The notes under the pieces were generated by a model. It searched no databases, was not told where the DNA came from, and saw nothing but the letters and a program-made list of their open reading frames with translations. Shown here piece after piece: positions 46,465 to 57,736 of a DNA stretch of 64,000 bases. The position numbers and the translations under genes were made by a program. Source of the DNA: Mermis nigrescens (taxonomy: Eukaryota > Nematoda > Enoplea > Mermithida > Mermithidae); contig JAVLUZ010000208.1 of assembly GCA_036768485.1 (NCBI GenBank), forward strand, positions 590,070 to 654,069, given 5' to 3'. Within the stretch, counting starts at the first letter, position 1. Each line of letters begins with the position of its first letter.

Positions 46465-46640
46465 GTACGGCCGTCGCCCGTATCTCCCGACAAAAGTCAA
46501 AAATTTTTACCCCCTCATTTCTGGCAAAAAAACTTGTGTGTTTTGGTCATTCATTAGTGCTATTTTGTTATTTTTGGCAAAAAAATTGAAGATCATTTGC
46601 CTAGGGTTCACACCCCATAATCTGAACCCAAGAATTGAAA
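46465..46640 (+). repeat. G-family fragment
   Basis: AAAAATTTTTACCCCCTCAT and GAAGATCATTTGCCTAGG follow G order weakly. The ends are not recognisable. Confidence 0.4.
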
Positions 46641-46924
46641 TTTCTAGAAATGTTAACTTCTTACGTCAATACATTGTGCAATTCGACGAGAACAGTCTAA
46701 AAATTAGGTTTACCGCCCATATTATCAATTTTTAGCCTTTTATGACCATTAAATGTTTTTGGATCCCAGAATTCTTTATCAGGCCCGCATGAAAAAATTC
46801 GTTTTAGTCTTTTTCTTATTCATTTTCACTATTCCTACGGCTGTATCTTTTTAATAGTATTTTTCGACTAAACCACACAAGAACATGTGAGTGAGGGTAA
46901 TATTATCTTAACTGAGCTTTGAAA

Positions 46925-47300
46925 AACTGGTAGCTATACAGCGATTTTGGTCAAAAAAACCATTGCTTTATAGCCTTTTTTAGGCTCAGAAAATTAGCTA
47001 TACAGCCTTTTTAGGCTCAGAAAACTAGCTACATACTTATCTAATGTTTTTGAGCTCAGAAATGTTATTTAGTTGTAGTTTCTGATTTTCAAAAGGATAT
47101 ATAGCTATTTTCTCGACTACAAAAGCGGGATTAATAGCTATTTTTAGTCCGAAAAGGCTATATAGCTGTTTAAAAATCGAAAAAGGCTATATAGCTAGTT
47201 TTTTGAGACGAAAAAGGCTACAACGCTAATTTTCTGACCCCGAAAGGACTATAGGGCTATTTTTACGACGCACATAGCTATCTAGTAATTTTTGGTTTTC
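46925..47300 (+). repeat. Degenerate short tandem repeat (GCTATATAGC-type)
   Basis: About eight units of roughly 40 bp built on TTTTTAGGCTCAGAAAA and AGCTATATAGCC, alternating in orientation. It lies in PARP1 intron 1, ending about 200 bp from exon 1. Confidence 0.7.
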
Positions 47301-47519
47301 ATACCTCTGAAAGTTTTACCTTGCGCACCTATGGACTAAACCGTTGTTCCCCTTTATTTACAGACATATTTTCCAAAGATCCTGATTATAACCTCGAACG
47401 AATCAAACGAAATCCTGGGCACCAATAATCTACATATGTACGTCTACGAGTATTCACATAGTAATAGCACAATGCTCCTGCGAAATGAAAATTCGCATAA
47501 AATCCAGTAGCCGTCTTAC

Positions 47520-47630
47520 CTGTACCATTATCCCGAGTCTCAATTCGTCCTTTTCGATGTTCATCTGGCAGGCTTTACAACCAGCTCGACTACTTTTTGC
47601 ATATTCAACCGTAAATGGAAAGTCGGTCAT
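47520..47630 (-). CDS. PARP1: PARP1 exon 1: start codon and first half of zinc finger 1
   Basis: Encodes 37 residues beginning MTDFPF and containing VEYAKSSRAGCKAC, the classic start of PARP1 zinc finger 1, with ligands Cys18 and Cys21. The exon ends after IMVQ at a consensus donor CAG/GTAAGA. I chose this ATG because the open frame further upstream has no ATG (only TTG) and because the distance to VEYAK matches the family. A C-family repeat insertion lies about 240 bp upstream of the ATG. Confidence 0.93.
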
Positions 47631-47871
47631 TGAATAATTTATTTTTTCAGTCAAGTTTTACGATAAGGCTAACGGCTATGTATGTACTAAGTTGACTAAT
47701 GGCCTGAAATCAGTCAAATGCGGAATACCTACTTTTCCAGAAATCGAAAAAGATGGGAAGATGGGATATTTATTACTGTCTGGTTAGCAGTAACCAAACC
47801 AATAACCGCTACTCTAAAATGCATTAATGTAATGAAGAAAACACTGCGGAGATTATTCGATGAGTAATAAT

Positions 47872-48113
47872 CACAGGTGGACGGCACCAAAATTCTGGTA
47901 AGGGGTGCAATATTTTTCAAAGGTCAAAAATAGCCTTAAGAATGGTGGTATGATGAAAAAACACCATTTTTCAACGTTTCTCATCGAGCACTATCCATTG
48001 GCATCAAATAAGTGCGAAAAAACAAAAAAATTCAAAAATTGAATTCTGGGGGAGGGGTATTTTGGTTTCTCGGGGGTGCATTGCATACCCCCAAACCCCC
48101 ACGCTCAGGTTTG
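47872..48113 (+). mobile_element. C-family element just upstream of PARP1
   Basis: Starts CACAGGTGGACGGCACC and ends CACGCTCAGGTTTG. It is flanked by GTAATAAT and GTAATTAT (7 of 8 identical). It lies about 240 bp before the PARP1 start codon, so it may sit in or beside the promoter. Confidence 0.85.
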
Positions 48114-50159
48114 GTAATTATTCGTAACTGATTTACTCGAAGGTAGAAGATCGAAAACGGAGAATTGGCCTGAAAAGTGTCTCTCCTTGCCTTGCCTATG
48201 CTTGCAAATTGTATAATCCAATGTTTAAACTCCTAAACTTCCTAGCATAGGTCGACTTTAACAAAACTTCTTTTCCGCGCTTCGTTTTGAGAAACCTCAC
48301 ACCCTTGAAGTTGTTTAAACTGACTTCGTATTGAAATGTCAGGTATTTAGTAGGGATGTCCCCAGCGGCAGACTTTTTAGCCGGGCCGGGGCAAGATGTT
48401 ACGTACACAATGTATGCAGACCCTACCATATGTGTACACTTACGACTATTAATAGTATTTTATGCAATAGCACTAATTAATTCAGTGCTAAAAGGAATTA
48501 ATTAAAGAGTTCTTGTCTTGTAAAAGCTTTAAATTAATACATTAAAAACTGGGAGAATAACAACAACCTTTCGAAAAGTATCGATAATGCTTTTGATCCT
48601 GAATCAGTCGATTTAAATGATCTTATATAATATGCGCAAAATCTTCATAAGTTATCCACAGAGTTTCAAAATATAGTAACTGTAGAGCGATTTCCCTAGA
48701 GGCCGAGAATTGCAAGAAAATTTTAGAGTTCATAATGGAATAATCACATCAGAACATCGACAGTAGTTATCCAATCTCACAATAAACGATATTAGTCAAT
48801 AATACATGGATAAAAATTTTGTGTATGCTTTTGGTTACGTCTGCATAAAAATCATTCAAAATTCGCATTTTAGCTAAAAGCATGCATTTTACAGTTTAGC
48901 CATATCCTTTTTACGCTAATTTTTCTTTTGAAGCGAAATTTTGAAGAGTTCTGAGATCTATGTAAAAAAGGAGATTAAAATCAGAAGTAGTTCATGGATT
49001 TACACCGCCTATTCAAAATTATCCATGTCTTGTCTACCATCCAGCTCTGCTGCGGTATAAGAATGTCGATTTAAGAGTTCTAAGCATCTTTTCCTTGTCA
49101 AAATTATGGATGCGGCGTAAAAAATTTAGAACAGCACAAGCTTAAATTTCGAAAAATTTTTAAAACTATGAATCTCGACAAAAAAATATTAATTGGTGCA
49201 AAATAGTTCCAGCATGGATATTTTGTCAGGGTCCCAATGAAGTGCAATCATCACAAATAATCTTTATTCCTTCCATAGCTGATCATTCAATCAATTTCCC
49301 TAAATTTTATCCGGTTAGAGTCAATAGATCGTATGAAATTCATTTATAAGATCTAGCAGAATGAAATAAAAATTAATGCATCCTCCGATTTAGGCTAACT
49401 TATTTTGAGAGATGAATTATAACGTAAAAAATAGATAACGAACATCTTAAATGATCGAATAAATACCTAACCATCAATGATTTAAAGTTTCTATCACTTC
49501 CTTAGAAGTAACGCAAAAGCACTAAATTTGAATCGCCTGATTTGAACACAAGTCTATATTTTTGCTACAGAAACAGTTCAACTATTAAATTTTGCTATTC
49601 GAATTCGCTAAATCTTAAATAGACCCTTTGTATGCTTCCTTACAATTGCCTAGATTGAATTTAGAAAAGAATTTTAAATTTTACTCTTGATTATCAATGT
49701 TTTAGCCCCAGGCTGGGGCAAGGCTTGCCCCGGCCCGAGGCAAGCGTGCATCTCGCTGGTTAAGTCAACTTACATAGTAGACATCTGAACCAAAATCTGC
49801 GAAATTCAAATACTATGTATCATACCTAAGTTACAAACGAGCTTTTGAGCAAATTAATTGCAATCTGTTTAGTACCAAATGCACGATGAAAACACCCATA
49901 TTCAATCTTTATACAGCCCAACGCATATTTTGCATCTCAGTCTTCTGCTTTTTACAGGGTTTACGCGCAAGAAGATGAGATCCATGCAAGCAGTGAGAAT
50001 GACAGCAGGACCCATAACGAGGGGAGATAGCGGGCACTTGTGCATGCCCCCTCCCAAATGAAATGTGAGAATGATTTTTTTCATTTACTCCTCTGTTACT
50101 TTTTAAGCCTAAAATTTCAAAAAATTTTGGCGCTTCACAAGCGCACGGTTTATAGCACT
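48114..50159. other. Intergenic region upstream of PARP1
   Basis: A TAGGGATG end lies at 48352 beside a GC-rich block, and a mirror GC-rich block lies at 49710-49745, possibly the two sides of an E-like element without a clean right end. The rest is unique AT-rich DNA. Confidence 0.4.
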
Positions 50160-50755
50160 CCTGCCCAGTCACCCATTAGCGCATTTTGGTGGGCCAGCGT
50201 GAGCTCTGGTCCTGCATGATAGATAGTGAGTAGCTGTTGCTGCTCTTGTCCTCATTCTGGGAATTGTTTTATTTTAGTGGAAATAAAATGCTTCCAAGCT
50301 TATTCAACAATGTAAACAAGGATTCCGAAAAGCCTTTGGGAATGTTTCGGATAAGTCTCAGAAGCGTCAGGGTGACTGTGACTGAGCGCCAAGCAGGGTT
50401 AACAATGTCTTAGGATTAGGCTTAGTTATGTGCATTCACATTGATGCCAGCACATGGGCTAAGCATGAGATAAATGGAGCAAAATTTGCAGAGCGTGTGA
50501 AGCAATTTTGCTCCATTTATGCCTTAGGCTTAGCCCATGTCTGGCACCAGTCTGAATTTGCAAGCAATTTGCTGTCACCACAAATCATTTTTTCCAGTAT
50601 CATATGTATCTGCTGTATAACTTTTATTTCCATTAAAGTAAAACAATTCTCCAGAATGAGGACAAGAACAGCAACAGCTACGCAATATCTATCATGCAGG
50701 ACCAGAGCTTACGCTGGCCCATCAAAATGCGCTAATGGGTGGATGGGCAGCTATT
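50160..50755 (+). repeat. Large inverted repeat, intergenic
   Basis: ACCCATTAGCGCATTTTGGT to GGAATTGTTTTATTTTAGTG at 50170-50280 is mirrored by TAAAGTAAAACAATTCTCCA to GCGCTAATGGGTGG at 50635-50745. An inner pair, ATAAATGGAGCAAAATTTGC (50470), mirrors AATTTTGCTCCATTTATGCC (50505). It is a foldback element of unknown family, with no coding potential. Confidence 0.82.
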
Positions 50756-50904
50756 GAAGCTGCCTACCATGCAGCATAAAAAAACATTCCCTATTGAGGA
50801 AGCAAATCTGCCAGACTATCTCAAATAGAAGTGCCTTCTAAAACCATCTACTACAGGTTAAAATGCGAGCAAAGCGCCAGCTTCCCATATCAATAAACAT
50901 TGAA

Positions 50905-51085
50905 CTTGACTGCATAAAATATCACATTGTGTGCTATATTACCTGCAGTCTAGGCCGCCGGTTTTCGACTGCATATAATTCTACATTGTGTGCTATATTA
51001 CCTGCAGTCTAGGCTGCTGGTTTTTGACTGCATATATTTTACATTGTGTGCTAAATTACCTGTAGTTGACTGCAAATAATTACTG
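50905..51085 (+). repeat. About 60-bp tandem repeat, three copies
   Basis: TTGACTGCATAAAATATCAC then ATTGTGTGCTATATTACCTG then CAGTCTAGGCCGCCGGTTTT is repeated near 50975 and 51030 with small changes. Confidence 0.85.
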
Positions 51086-51354
51086 CCCTATCTTAATACA
51101 TAATGTGAACCAGCTATACCAATGCCGAAAATGAGATTTGAAAGAAATAAAGAAAGAAATTTTATTACTAATACATCAACTGTTAAAATGCAAAATGACA
51201 AAATACATAATATGCGATTAAGAATTAGTAACGGGACATGCGAGTCAACGGAATGACAAGTTTTGCGCGCGCCCCACAAGATATCAAGATAAATCAGAGT
51301 TTGCTAATCTAGATTCAAATATGTTTAGGTTAGGGGTTAAAAAAAGGATAGGCT

Positions 51355-51592
51355 TTTCACCCACAAGTGGGTATTACCTACACATCAGAGACGTGTTTTC
51401 CCGCTGAAATACCGCAAGGGGTCGTGACTCCAAAGGGATTTAACCTCCGCCACACAAGTGCAGCTTCCCATTCATCGACCCCGGAGGGATGAAAGGCTGG
51501 GTTGGCCTGCCGAAAAGAACAGCGTCAACGTGGTTTCGAACCTAGAACCTTGTGATTCGTAGGTTTAACTGTTAACCACTCGGCGTCTCTCC
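51355..51592 (-). mobile_element. tRNA-derived SINE
   Basis: Reading the minus strand from 51592, the sequence GACGCCGAGTGGTTAAC is a pol III A box of the Ser/Leu-tRNA type, and GGTTCGAAACC at 51532-51542 is a near-perfect B box. The spacing is right, but the tRNA fold is degraded and no CCA-proximal stem is seen. The body continues about 180 bp to a conserved-looking tail near 51355. It lies just downstream of the LINE in the same orientation. Confidence 0.65.
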
Positions 51593-51639
51593 AGTTAGGT
51601 TAGGGGAAGAAACAATGAAGTCAGGTAGATTCTTCCAAA

Positions 51640-53340
51640 CTGTGATGTATTTGTGAAACAAATCAAACTTTTCTAAATTAGAATGTAGAACAGGTATAAC
51701 TAATTTAAATCTATTACTGTTGCGGGTAATATTATGATTGAATACAAAAAATTATCAGCTTCCAAACATGATTTGTGACAAATAATCGGATAAAAAATAA
51801 AAAATACACAGACAAATCAGCAAGAGTCTTAATTCAAGTCTGCACAATTTAAGTTGTATTAAACAACCCCCGTAAGAAAGATTATCATTATAACCAAAAA
51901 TATATTTAGTGAATCTACGTTGAACAGCTTCCAGTCGATCAATATCACTAATATAAGAGGGCTTCCATGCACTGCAACAGTTCTCTAATAAAGGTCTAAC
52001 ATAACAACTATAAGCTTTAACAAGGTTACATTTATCCCGCGAAAAAAATAATTTGCGTATTAAAATACATCTAGAGAAAGCTTTTTAATCAAAGATGTTC
52101 TTTAATTTTAAATTTCGGGAAATCAAAACTCCTAAATCACAGACAAACAAATCACTAGAAATAATTTCCCCATTTAGTCTATAAATAACTTTTTGATTAT
52201 TATTACCCAAATATAGAACTTGACTTTTGGTTCGTGAAATAGGTAAATCCCATGTAATTGCCCAGACAAAAATCTTATCTAAATCAGACTGTATTAATCT
52301 ATAGTTACGACTCAATATTGAAAATTTTGATATCATCAGCAAACATATAAACCGTGCTATAAATACGATCACATATATCATTGATAAAAATCGAAAAGAG
52401 CGTAGGTCCAAGGACACTTCCTTGGACGTAGGTCCAAGGACACTTCCTTGGACGACACCGCTAGTAACAGGCACATAATCTAAAAAAGACTGATTAATGT
52501 GAACACACTGAGAACGATTGAACAAATAAGCCTTGAAACATGTAAACAAATTGCACTTTATTCCATATCCGTTTAACTCAATAAGAAGTTTTTCACTATT
52601 TACTTTATTGGATGCTTTTGAAAAATCTAAGTATATCATATGGACAGTTGCTTTTTTAGGTAAGGACTGAATCCATGAAAATTCACATTTTAACAACTGT
52701 GTTTCACAAGATTTATTCTTTTAAAACCAAACTGAAAAAGAGATATTAGTTTATTAACCTTAAGAAAGTTTAACAATTGACTATTAATAATTCTCTCCAT
52801 AATTTTTGCAATAGAACAACAAGGAGAGACGGGCCTGTAATTTTCAACTAATGCTGGATCTCCCTTTTTCAAAATGGGAATAACATGTGCCATGCTCCAA
52901 AGCTCGGGAATATTTCAAGACAGAAAGGATGCAGTGAAAATAGTAACTAACGGCTTTACCATTTGAAACGACAATTTTTTAATAAAAAGATTACAATTCC
53001 ATCTGGGCCAACTGCAGTGGAATTATTCAGATGGTTAATGGCTTCCGATACGCAATTCTCACTAAAAATATTTACAAAAGTATAGAAAGCTTTAGGATTA
53101 TTATTCTTAAGCAATTCGTTTTCTTGAGAAGAGGAATAACTATGAATAGTTCTACATAGAGCTTTACAATGATTTCGATATTTAGTTTTAGTTTCTGCAG
53201 TTTTACACCTTTTATACTTATCCCATAGAGAACGTTTTTTAAGGAATAATTTACGTAAGCTTTTAAGGTATTTGAATTTTGATTTAGTTCTAAAAGTAGG
53301 AACAAAAATTAAAATAAGAGGATTTAATATACTTAAAAAA
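51640..53340 (-). mobile_element. Non-LTR retrotransposon (LINE), decayed reverse transcriptase
   Basis: Minus-strand fragments in different frames give reverse-transcriptase motifs in order: TAVGPDGI (near 53030), IPILKKGDPALVENYRPVSP (52790-52890), HMIYLDFSKASNKV (52600), VTSGVVQGSVLGP (52450), VYMFADDIKIF with the catalytic FADD box (52340), and the C-terminal YVRPLLENCCSAWKP and LEAVQRRFTKYIFGY (51880-52020). The motif set suits a jockey/CR1-like clade. Frameshifts, including an exact 26-bp tandem duplication at 52406-52457 inside the QGSVLGP coding region, make it non-functional. The 5' endonuclease part is absent. Confidence 0.85.
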
Positions 53341-54283
53341 CATTATACATGTCATTAATTGTTGAGCATATTTTTGGCGATGATTATAAATTTGCTGATG
53401 AAATTTGACCATTTTTAGGATGAATTCAGAAACGTGATTTAGCTGATTTTGTAGAAATTCTGACGGTACGACTCAAAAATCGATTTTGTACTACGAAACA
53501 TTGATTTTGCAACACGGGCGCTCATTTTTGAACGATTTTAGATCACCATGAAAAAGGTGGAAAAAAGTGGAAAATGTGGCAAAAAAAAATTGTGTATGGT
53601 CTGGTCTATCAGGTCAACCAAATCGCTCGGAAAAAGTGCTTCTTGATCACCGTTTTTCCCAGCGATTTGGTTGACATTATAGACCAAACCCAAAATTATG
53701 TTAAAAATAGAGCGCCTGTGTTGAAAAATCAATTTTTAAGTGGAAAACTTTATGTACACGTGCAATAGCAGTGTTTTATGCACTTTTTGTATAAAAATTT
53801 CGCGCTCTACAAGAAATATCACGATCAGTATACGTTATTTATGTTAAACTTGAATTTCCTTCCTTCAGTAAAGCATTTTAGCGAATTCTGAAGTCGTTTT
53901 TGACAATTAACACTATAATTTACCAAATGGCGCGAAGCGCCAGAAAATTTCGAAATTTTAGCTCTCTAAATCATTTTTGCATTACAAAAACTGTGCAGAA
54001 GGTAAGGATTTTCAATCGTAGTGGAGTTCTAGGACCAGATTATCAATAAAAATTGCTGCGATTGGCGCCGCGCGGCTTAAACATTAATAACAAGTAAGAA
54101 TTAAATCAATTCGGCGCAGAGCGCCGAAAAATTTCTGTAGTTTCACCTCTCCAAAACGGCATTTTTGCATTACAAAAAGTAACTGAATCCGTGCAGAAGA
54201 TAAGGATTTTTAATGGTAATGAAGTTCCAGACCAAGTTGTCGATAAAAATGCTGCAATTGGCGCGGCGCGGCTTAAAGATTAA

Positions 54284-54897
54284 GGCACTTGTTCACTTTA
54301 ACCCCCTATCGATTTTTTGTATCTTTTTTAACATTAGGGTTTATATAGCATTACAGCATTATGATATATCTATCATTGATATAATCCTTGATTTTCATCA
54401 GGTTTTCTTTAAATTTTTTTATTTTTTTCTTTTTTTCTGCATTTTTTTCAGATTCATAATCAACTTTCGCAATAATTTACTTGATAGAAAATGTAAGTTT
54501 TTGCTTCTAATATACTCAGGCTTAGGCTTAGTATATCTGAAAAGGTGTTTTAAGGAGCTGCTTAGGTCGAGGTCGCTCCCGCTTAGGTCAATGCATAGAT
54601 GCTTAGGTCGATGTATAGATGCTTAGGTCGATGTATAGATGCTAAGTACCATTCCCTCATTACTTCGTTTTTATTTCTTACGAGAAGGTGGCTTAGCCGA
54701 TTGGTAACGTGTTGTGCTGTAGAGCGATAGGTCGGAGGGTCAAAAACTTGTCACCTGAAAGTTATTTCCTGTCTAGGGAAAACTCGTGTGAGAACCAACC
54801 CTGATGTTAAAAAAGGATGGAAAAAATTCACCCTGTATATACCCTAATGTTAAAAAAGATGGAAAAAATTCGATAGGGGTTAAAGTGAACAAGTACC
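54284..54897 (+). mobile_element. K: inverted-repeat element with target duplication and empty-site paralogue
   Basis: A 614-bp element with ends GGCACTTGTTCACTTTAACC and GGTTAAAGTGAACAAGTACC. It is flanked by AAGATTAA at 54276-54283 and 54898-54905. The neighbouring tandem unit at 53930-54110 has the uninterrupted site (CTTAAACATTAATAAC), so the insertion is demonstrated within the window. It includes a run of four ~21-bp GCTTAGGTCGATGTATAGAT units near 54575-54645 and a tRNA-like stretch. Confidence 0.92.
54684..54755 (+). mobile_element. tRNA-like SINE head inside element K (tentative)
   Basis: GGTGGCTTAGCCGATTGG at 54688-54705 resembles a tRNA A box, and GGGTCAAAAACTTG about 35 bp on is a degraded B box. 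It probably is the head of an old tRNA-derived SINE inserted into or captured by element K. Confidence 0.4.
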
Positions 54898-54970
54898 AAG
54901 ATTAATAATAAGTAAGAATTAAATCAATTCGGCGCAAAGCGCCGAAAAATTTTGAAGTTTTAACACTCTA

Positions 54971-56459
54971 AGACGCATTTTTAACATTACAAACATTTTC
55001 CACAAATGCCAACCAAGCCCAAAAATTTTTTCCATATCCCAAAATTTTGGTTGACAAATAGACCAAAAAGAAAAAGTGGAAAAAAACGGTGTTCTTGATG
55101 CGCACATTTCAAGAATTCGTTGGCTTAGCTTCCTAGATATTACAGTAAACAGCATATTTATATTCCCGCTGTTGCTTAATCACATACGATTGTCATCCTG
55201 TCTTTAAATTGTTCATTCAATCAAAACGAATCAAGTATACTACGTTAATGAATCAACGATTCACTTCAAAAGGACAAGGCAACCCGGATAGCACTTTATT
55301 TGATGCATAATCTGAGCGAACAGAAAGCACTGGCAGCATAATTAATGATGATCAAGATCAAATGTAAAAACTGTGAAGTGGCGGATCGGATCTAGGATTT
55401 TTCCAGGAGACGGTACACAAACTTTTCCAAAGGATCAAGAATAGGTGCAAAAATTTATTCTTCACGGGCGAATAATAAATAGCAAACGTAAATACTAACG
55501 CTTCGCGCGAGAAATTCGTATAATCTTGGTCAAATTCGTCCGGTTTTGTTGATCCGACATATGTAAGCTCAACAAACAATATTTTTTATAGTCGGATTTT
55601 TTCGCAACTAACCAAACTTTGTAGCTTGTTTCATTTCTTGGAAATATTTCTCAATAAATTTATTCACATGAATAATGAGTAAATGCGGCTTAAAATTCTG
55701 TTAATGCACCTATTTTGTTAAACTAATTCTTCCTAACATTCGAAACCGCCATCCCCCATCATAAACGTTAAAATAGCAACAAAAGATAATCTTTTGCACT
55801 TTTGGTAAAATATTTCGATTCTCAATTTTGGCTACAATCTTATCTTAATTTCCGACGCGTGTTCTCGTGCTTTATGCTTCGAGAAAACATGAATGCAGCA
55901 TATTTAAATCTGGGAAATTATTTTGAACATTGTCATTTGTTAATTCAGTATTTTATTCGAAGCGTCAGTGATTTTCAAGTGTCACATGTATGCTTTCAGT
56001 CATTTGCTTAATTTAATTTTAATGATGACAACGCTTTATTAGTTTTGCCGTTTTTTTTAGAAACTCGATCTCTCAGCTAAATTGATAAAGCAACTTTGAA
56101 CTTTTATTGTTTAGAACCAAACATTCCTTTATTGTCTCATCAAATAACAAGCCTGGACACACATATTGTAAACTTTTATGAATTCTGTTATTTAAGTCGA
56201 TGTTCCGTATCAGCATTTCAGAACCAGGTCATTTGAAAAATTCCTGATTGTTTCGAATAATATTGTTAGCAATATGCGTATCGTCAACAAATTTGGATAC
56301 ATTTAGCTTTTGTGCTAATAAAGGACAAAATAGTTCACTGTCAAGTTTTTTGGATGTATTGGGCATTTCTCAAAAAATAGCTTCCTTAATTTGTGGATTC
56401 TATGCTTCTAATAGTTTTAGATCCTGCATGCATATCAACCTTATTTCGAGGGTCCGGTG
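54971..56459. other. Intergenic, mostly unrecognised
   Basis: Apart from the H fragment at 55378 no repeat or gene is recognised. Open frames are short and uninformative. Confidence 0.45.
55378..55560 (+). repeat. H-family fragment
   Basis: Begins AGTGGCGGATCGGATCTAGG and continues with AATAGGTGCAAAAATTT and a damaged palindrome CGCTTCGCGCG near 55498. The right end is missing. Confidence 0.55.
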
Positions 56460-56718
56460 CATAGGTGGGCAGCACCAAAATTCTGGGGGGGGGTGAAAAA
56501 ATTTCTGGAGGGGGTGAAAAAAATTTTTAAAGATCAAAAAATGGTCTTAAAAGTGGTCGTATGGCGAAAAAAACACCATTTTTCGACGTTTCTCATCGAG
56601 CACTATCCAATGGCATCAAAAAATTGCTAGAAAGTCAAAAAAAATTTTCTGGGGAGGGTATTTCAACTCCTGGGGGGTGTATACCCCCCCCCCCACCCAA
56701 ACCCCCACGCCCATGTGT
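56460..56718 (+). mobile_element. C-family copy plus adjacent partial copy
   Basis: Starts CATAGGTGGGCAGCACC and ends CACGCCCATGTGTGG, with an extra GGTGAAAAAATTT duplication near the left end. A second fragment with a similar CCCATGTGTGGTC end follows to about 56832. Confidence 0.75.
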
Positions 56719-57311
56719 GGTCCGGTAGCAATATCACGAAAAATCGCAAAAATTTTCGAGGAATTGAGTTAGGAAAATGGGCTTGCGGGAGTATTTTGAG
56801 TTCTGGGGGACCAAATCACCACCCTAAACCCATGTGTGGTCTAAAGTAGACTCCAATACCCCGAGAGAATAACGTCACAATAATCCGCGAAATATGTAGC
56901 AAGTTTAAATCATAAATTTCTTTTTCAAAGTGAACAATTAATCCGGTGCGATTTCTCAATCATAGATGATTAATATTTTGTCCTCGTGTTTTAAACTTTC
57001 TCTCTGTAAAATAAAGCAGAATTGAAGCAAAAAAAGGGTCAAAAATTAAAAATTTGTTTTGTTGCGAAAAAACTTGAACACTAATTTTTAAAGCTATTTC
57101 AGCGCAGAAAACTCTTCTCGGCTCTTCCACTGGATCAACCAATGAAATGTGCAACTGAAATTGTTCTTAACTCGATTCTCTAAAAATAAATTCGCTATTT
57201 GCTAATTTTAGCTAAAAGTTTTTGTCTTTTTGTTGGTGTTTTTCTATTTTTTCTCGTTATTACAGCTAAAATAACGCTTACTTCGTTACATACACATATA
57301 CATAAGCACAA

Positions 57312-57546
57312 CTGGGCGTGGGGGTTTTTTTGGGGTATGCACCCCCCATGAAACCAGAAACCAGAATACCCCCCAGAAATCAAAATACCCCCCAAGAATT
57401 CAATTTTTAAAATTTTCTGTTTTCTTCACTGCTCGATGAGAAACGTTAGAAAATGGTGTTTTTTCGCCATACCACCATTTTTAAGGCTATTTTTTGACCT
57501 TTGAAAAATATAGCACCCCCGGAATTTCGGTGTCGCCCACCTATGT
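57312..57546 (-). mobile_element. C-family copy upstream of the glucosylceramidase-like gene
   Basis: Reverse-oriented, from CTGGGCGTGGGGG to GGTGTCGCCCACCTATG. It ends about 50 bp before the signal-peptide ATG and so lies in the presumed 5'-UTR intron. It contains a small internal duplication (AAACCAGAAAC). Confidence 0.8.
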
Positions 57547-57593
57547 ACATAAGTATTTGTTTTTTGCTGTTTATACCTATTCCCAGATCAATT

Positions 57594-57736
57594 ATGACTT
57601 CTTCGTCGTCGTTATTCTTTGCGATAGCAATTATAGTCTCTTTTTCTTGGCTATATCCTATCGAAGCAGCTGATTTTAGTCAGGCATGTGCAAATGAAAG
57701 TGCTGGGAGATTTGGTGACACTTCCGTGTGTAACAA
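57594..57736 (+). CDS. Glucosylceramidase-like gene, first coding exon (signal peptide)
   Basis: The ATG opens MTSSSSLFFAIAIIVSFSWL, a typical signal peptide with likely cleavage after YPIEA. The mature start ADFSQACANESAGRFGDTSV then CN resembles the Cys-rich N-terminus of lysosomal acid glucosylceramidase (CIPKSFG...VCVCNATYC). That enzyme hydrolyses glucosylceramide in lysosomes. A strong acceptor (TATTCCCAG) sits a few bases before the ATG, implying a 5'-UTR intron. The exon probably ends AA/GTAGGT, phase 2. If not spliced there, it is a 48-residue secreted peptide. A minus-oriented C element ends about 50 bp upstream. The family call rests on short similarity. Confidence 0.55.

Larger units (their letters stand above)
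53925..54970 (+). repeat. Tandem ~185-bp repeat with GC palindrome, split by K
   Basis: Units begin GGCGCGAAGCGCC (53930), GGCGCAGAGCGCC (54114) and, beyond K, GGCGCAAAGCGCC (54931). Each is followed by AAATTT and a TTTTGCATTACAAAA block, and the first two also carry GCGCGGCTTAAA. The upstream neighbourhood also has a ~60-bp partial inverted repeat at 53590-53700 (GGTCAACCAAATCGCT). Confidence 0.85.

Noticed and set aside
51355..51592. Functional Ser or Leu tRNA gene
   Set aside because: A and B boxes are good but the acceptor and anticodon stems do not pair; a SINE fits better.
54213..54626. 137-codon plus-strand open frame
   Set aside because: Runs from the palindrome repeat into element K; Phe-rich low-complexity translation.
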